Below, piece by piece: positions 61,260-64,000 of a stretch of DNA of 64,000 nucleotides. Every line of letters starts with the position of its first letter. The first letter of the stretch is position 1. The translations under genes and the position numbers were made by a program. The DNA lies in NCBI GenBank assembly GCA_903844155.1, contig CAIMSU010000366.1, positions 28,949 through 92,948 on the forward strand. Direction: 5' to 3'. This DNA comes from an uncultured Pseudomonadota bacterium (GTDB taxonomy: Bacteria; Myxococcota_A; UBA796; SXON01). The notes beneath the pieces are model-generated. The model had not been told where the DNA came from and did no database searches. It saw only the letters and a program-made list of their open reading frames with translations.

Positions 61260-62969
61260 ATGCCCCCGGTTTCCGCGTTGCTCCTCCACGCGTTCTTCTC
61301 GGCCGTCCCGGTCGCCGAGGCGGCACAGGTGTCGCTGGCGGTCGACTCGCCGACGGTGAGCGAGGGCCAGCAGGTCGGGCTGGTGCTTACGGTCACGGAG
61401 ACGAGCGTTCGGGGCGGGCCGCCCCGATTCGGGGTGCCGGACGGGTTGGCGTCGGAGTTTGAGAGTCAGGAGCAGGAGCAGCTGTTCCTGAACATGAACC
61501 TCACGACCTCCACGAAGTACCGCTACACGCTCACGGCGCTCAAGGCAGGCGACTACACGATCCCGCCGTTGCCGGTTCCGACGGCCGCAGGAACGCTGCT
61601 GACGGGTCCGGTGTCGTTGCACGTCGAGGCGCGTGGCGTCACCACCGGTGGCGCCAACGAGCTGATCGGCGAGCTGTCCAGCGTCCCCCAGTGGGTCGGG
61701 CAGGTCGTGGTGTATCACCTGCGTTTTGCGACGGATCGGCAGATGGGGAACCGCGGCTGGGTGGCGCCCGAGGGGAAGGGGTTCACGCGACTGGCCAGCA
61801 TCGACCCGGTGACCAGCGACTACACGGTTGGCGAGGGCGGGTCGCGCATGGCGGTGGAGGAGGTGTGGATGCCCCTGCAATTCACGCAGCCCGGCGCCGT
61901 CACGATGCCCGGCGGCGCGCTCCAGGCGCAGTTCGCGGTGGACCGGCAGCGGCGCGGTCGTCCCGGTCAGATCGAGCAGCTCTTCCCGGACCTGGGGATG
62001 TTCCAGGACATCAAGCAGGAAGTCTTTTCGGCGCCGACGGTGTCGTTGAACCTCAAGTCGCCGCCAAAGGACCGGCGGCCCGCCGGATACAGCGGGCTCG
62101 TCGGGCAATACACGATTCAGAGCCGGATCAACGGGCCGGTCGCCGGGGCCGCGGGGAGCAGCAGCGTCAAGGTCGGCGACACGGTCACCCTCGCCATTGA
62201 CATCGCGGGCGACGCGCCGATCTCGGGCGTGACGCTGCCGCCGTTGACGCAAGACGGCTTCCGCGTGTACGACGATCAGCCGGTCACCAACGCTGAGATC
62301 AAGGACGGCAAGCTCGTCGCGACGGCCAGCTACAAGCGGGCGATCGTGCCCGAGCGGCCGGGACCGCTCACCATCCCGGCGGTCACGCTTTCGGCCTTTG
62401 ATCCGGTTACCGGCCACTATGTGACGCTCCAGAGCGACGCGATGACGCTGGACGTCGTCGGCTCAGCAGCGAGCGCCCAGGTCGCGAGTTTTGCGTCGGG
62501 CGCCGCAGCTCCAGCGCCCGTTCCGCCCACCGACGAGCTGTTGCCCGTGCGGCCGAACCCGGCAACGTCGCCGCCATGGCGGGGGCGCTGGTCGGTCGCG
62601 CTCCTGGTGCCAGGGGCGTTCGCCCTGCTTGGACGGGGCGGTCGGGAGCTTCTCGCGCGCAGGCGCAAGGCAGCGGGGTCGCGCACGCGCGCTCTCGGCT
62701 TTGATGACCTGCCGGCAGACCCGCATGGGCGGCTCTCCGGGTTGGAGCAGATTTTTCGGGAGGCGGTCGCGCCGCGATTGGGCATCGGGGCGGCCGCGGT
62801 GCACGGCGAGGACCTGGTGCGGCTGGGCGATTTTGCCGTGGAGGCTCAGGGCGTGTACCGGCTGCTGGAGCGGGCGCGGTACGCGGAGTCGGGCGGCTCG
62901 GAGCAGGCCGGTGCTGCGATCGCCGCGTTGGAAGCTGCGATGCGCGAGTTCCTGGGGCGGTTGGCATGA
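61260..62969 (+). CDS. batD: BatD-type protein
   Basis: 569 residues. A signal peptide ends VAEA before AQVSLAVDSPTV. Two BatD-type beta domains follow (VGLVLTVTETSVRGGPPRF ... YRYTLTALKAGDYTIPPLPV; later SSVKVGDTVTLAIDIAGDAPISGVTLPPL). A membrane helix near 445-465 and a cytoplasmic helical tail (SGLEQIFREAVAPRLGI) end the protein. BatD belongs to the Bacteroides-type aerotolerance operon, linked to stress tolerance. It ends in an ATGA overlap with the next gene. Confidence 0.92.
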   Translation: MPPVSALLLHAFFSAVPVAEAAQVSLAVDSPTVSEGQQVGLVLTVTETSVRGGPPRFGVPDGLASEFESQEQEQLFLNMNLTTSTKYRYTLTALKAGDYTIPPLPVPTAAGTLLTGPVSLHVEARGVTTGGANELIGELSSVPQWVGQVVVYHLRFATDRQMGNRGWVAPEGKGFTRLASIDPVTSDYTVGEGGSRMAVEEVWMPLQFTQPGAVTMPGGALQAQFAVDRQRRGRPGQIEQLFPDLGMFQDIKQEVFSAPTVSLNLKSPPKDRRPAGYSGLVGQYTIQSRINGPVAGAAGSSSVKVGDTVTLAIDIAGDAPISGVTLPPLTQDGFRVYDDQPVTNAEIKDGKLVATASYKRAIVPERPGPLTIPAVTLSAFDPVTGHYVTLQSDAMTLDVVGSAASAQVASFASGAAAPAPVPPTDELLPVRPNPATSPPWRGRWSVALLVPGAFALLGRGGRELLARRRKAAGSRTRALGFDDLPADPHGRLSGLEQIFREAVAPRLGIGAAAVHGEDLVRLGDFAVEAQGVYRLLERARYAESGGSEQAGAAIAALEAAMREFLGRLA

Positions 62970-63706
62970 CGCTCGCCGTCCTGCTGCTCGCTGGCCTGGC
63001 CCGCGCTGCGGATGGCGTTGCGGAGGCCTCCGCCTCGGCTCCGGAGGGGTTCAACTCAAGCCTCGCGGCGGGTGATCTCAAGGGCGCGGACGCCGCGATC
63101 CAGGCGTTGCTCGATGGCGGCGCGAGGACGGCAGACGTCTACTACAACCTTGGGAACCTGCGGTACCGGGAGGAGCGTTACGCGGAGGCGATCCTGGCCT
63201 GGCGGTGCTCGGAGGCCCTGGCGCCGCGTGACCCGGACGTCCAGAGCAACCTCGACGTCGCGCGTCGGAAGCTGCCGGGGCTGGCGACTGGACGCGTGGT
63301 GCCCGAGCGGCCGGGCTGGGCGCCCTGGCAGGCCGCGCTCACGCCCGCGGAGGGGGAGTGGATCGGGGCGTTTGCGGCTGGGATCGGGCTCCTCGTCGTC
63401 GCGTTTGGCGCTGCCCGCGCGCGGATCGCGGGGCTGGCAGCGGTGCTCCTGGGCGTGGTGGTCGCCGTCGCGGGCGGTGTGTCAGCGTCGGCGTTGCCGG
63501 TTGGGGTCGCGCTTTCGCCGACGAAGGTGACGAGCGATCTCGGCGGTGGGTCGGAGCTCTTCACGCTGCCGGCTGGGACTGAGCTGCGGGTTGAGGGCGA
63601 AGGCGGCGGGCAATTCCTGGTCGCCCTGCCAGACGCCCGGCGTGGTTGGGCCTCTGCGAGCACCGTCGCGCTGGCGGATCCGGGCGCGGGTTGTGGCGCC
63701 AGGTAA
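62966..63706 (+). CDS. batE: BatE-type TPR and SH3-like protein
   Basis: 246 residues. The signal peptide is very short (MTLAVLLLAGLARA). One TPR pair (AADVYYNLGNLRYREERYAEAILAW-like, about 50-90) precedes two membrane helices (about 132-150, 157-178), and an SH3-like domain (ELFTLPAGTELRVEGEGGGQFLVAL) ends it. The layout matches BatE. With the two genes before it, it forms the Bat C-D-E set; moxR, batA and batB are not in view. Confidence 0.9.
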   Translation: MTLAVLLLAGLARAADGVAEASASAPEGFNSSLAAGDLKGADAAIQALLDGGARTADVYYNLGNLRYREERYAEAILAWRCSEALAPRDPDVQSNLDVARRKLPGLATGRVVPERPGWAPWQAALTPAEGEWIGAFAAGIGLLVVAFGAARARIAGLAAVLLGVVVAVAGGVSASALPVGVALSPTKVTSDLGGGSELFTLPAGTELRVEGEGGGQFLVALPDARRGWASASTVALADPGAGCGAR

Positions 63707-63921
63707 CGGGACCCGCGCGGGGCTGAAGCGGCGTTCCACGGGCATTCTGGAGCGGAGCAGGTGGGAGCGAGCCGCCCCAAGGAGTCTCGGGTGCCAATCC
63801 GGTTCGCTGCGGCAGGCGAACGGCGCGATGAATCGCGCCGTCACGCCCGCTTTCTATCGTGAAACTACCGGGTACCCTTCGCCCGAGATCGCGTTCAGAT
63901 CGAGGCGCTACCTTCTCTTTT
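63707..63921. other. Gene-free stretch after batE
   Basis: No credible coding region is seen. A 22-base near-palindrome lies at 63820-63841. Nothing else is recognised, apart from a slightly less GC-rich stretch near 63853-63920. Confidence 0.4.
63820..63841. terminator. Near-perfect palindromic stem-loop
   Basis: ACGGCGCGA and TCGCGCCGT enclose a TGAA loop (9-base-pair stem, perfect). It lies 113 bases after batE, with no U-run. Confidence 0.45.
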
Positions 63922-63967
63922 GAGGGGGCGCTGAAGGCGCCCCCTCCGGCCGCCCTGCGGGACGGCC
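63922..63967. terminator. Tandem GC hairpins
   Basis: GAGGGGGCGC (63922-63931) pairs perfectly with 63937-63946 around TGAAG. A second stem follows at 63948-63955 / 63959-63967, with a one-base bulge. No U-run is present on either strand. They lie between batE and a possible opposing gene at the right edge. Confidence 0.45.
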
Positions 63968-64000
63968 TACCCCCCGCTGACGAATTCGATGAATTCCAAG
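63967..64000 (-). CDS. Possible 3' end of a gene entering from the right edge
   Basis: On the minus strand the last bases read LEFIEFVSGG then a TAG stop at 63969-63967. Only ten residues are visible, so this is a weak call. Tandem hairpins lie directly downstream of the stop. Confidence 0.28.
   Translation of the reverse strand, partial: LEFIEFVSGG

Noticed and set aside
63707..63921. Possible tRNA near GGTTCGCTG (about 63801)
   Set aside because: No cloverleaf can be drawn; there is no acceptor pairing and no proper T-loop sequence.

Overview
The window is a very GC-rich, gene-dense stretch of a Gram-negative (diderm) chromosome. lpxD, fabZ and a Skp-like chaperone indicate lipid A and outer-membrane assembly. 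Many predicted lipoproteins and outer-membrane beta-barrels, a Ser/Thr kinase, a gliding-machine-like TPR/TolQ/ExbD/TonB-type operon, Bat proteins and Asp/Thr-rich surface lipoproteins together point to a deltaproteobacterial lineage, most likely Myxococcota. This is inferred from gene content only. There is no rRNA, no tRNA that I can recognise, no CRISPR array and no insertion sequence.

Layout. 1-6654: operon resembling the myxobacterial Glt/Agl envelope machinery (two TPR proteins, a small exported protein, a TolQ/ExbB channel, two ExbD/TolR proteins, an FHA-like/TonB-like protein), with a strongly structured 274-base gap before the last gene. 6990-9787: exported protein, outer-membrane barrel and Wza-like polysaccharide export protein. 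9869-14783: FtsK translocase, sulfatase-modifying-factor lipoprotein, and ribosomal protein L3 standing alone. 14791-16485 (-): ABC1/UbiB kinase. 16608-22825: oligopeptide ABC importer (binding lipoprotein, two permeases, fused double ATPase) plus an MscS channel. 22849-27420: an M48 peptidase fused to a pilin-like domain (-), an FG-GAP lipoprotein and a D15-like barrel. 27578-31845: pstSCAB-phoU behind a likely Pho box. 31850-35029 (-): GST, aspartoacylase-like, membrane protein, ribosomal L28 and Rieske genes. 35105-38717: lipoprotein, transmembrane Ser/Thr kinase and PEGA protein. 38751-41127: HTTM pair and a homologue of the first TPR protein's C-terminus. 41180-47400: GbsR-type regulator, porin-like barrel, LolD/MacB-type ATPase, two FtsX-type permeases and a LolA-like protein. 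47375-49297 (-): class III aminotransferase and cyclase-domain protein. 49449-52695: LuxE-like acyl-protein synthetase, KAS III-like synthase, two small proteins and a cyclic-nucleotide-binding protein. 52708-54541: N-terminally truncated Nramp-type gene (-) and an exported protein. 54543-60112 (-): fabZ, lpxD, skp, a membrane protein, a vWA protein and a receiver-like protein. 60297-63706: Bat-type TPR, BatD and BatE.

Most operons use tight GTGA/ATGA stop-start overlaps. Three intergenic copies of one 67-68 base element, built from three palindromic parts, lie at 16511, 27433 and 49330. The strongest candidates for something undescribed are this element, the peptidase-pilin fusion, the structured gap at 5043-5250, the acyl-activation locus at 49449-52695 and the regulated export locus at 41133-47400.
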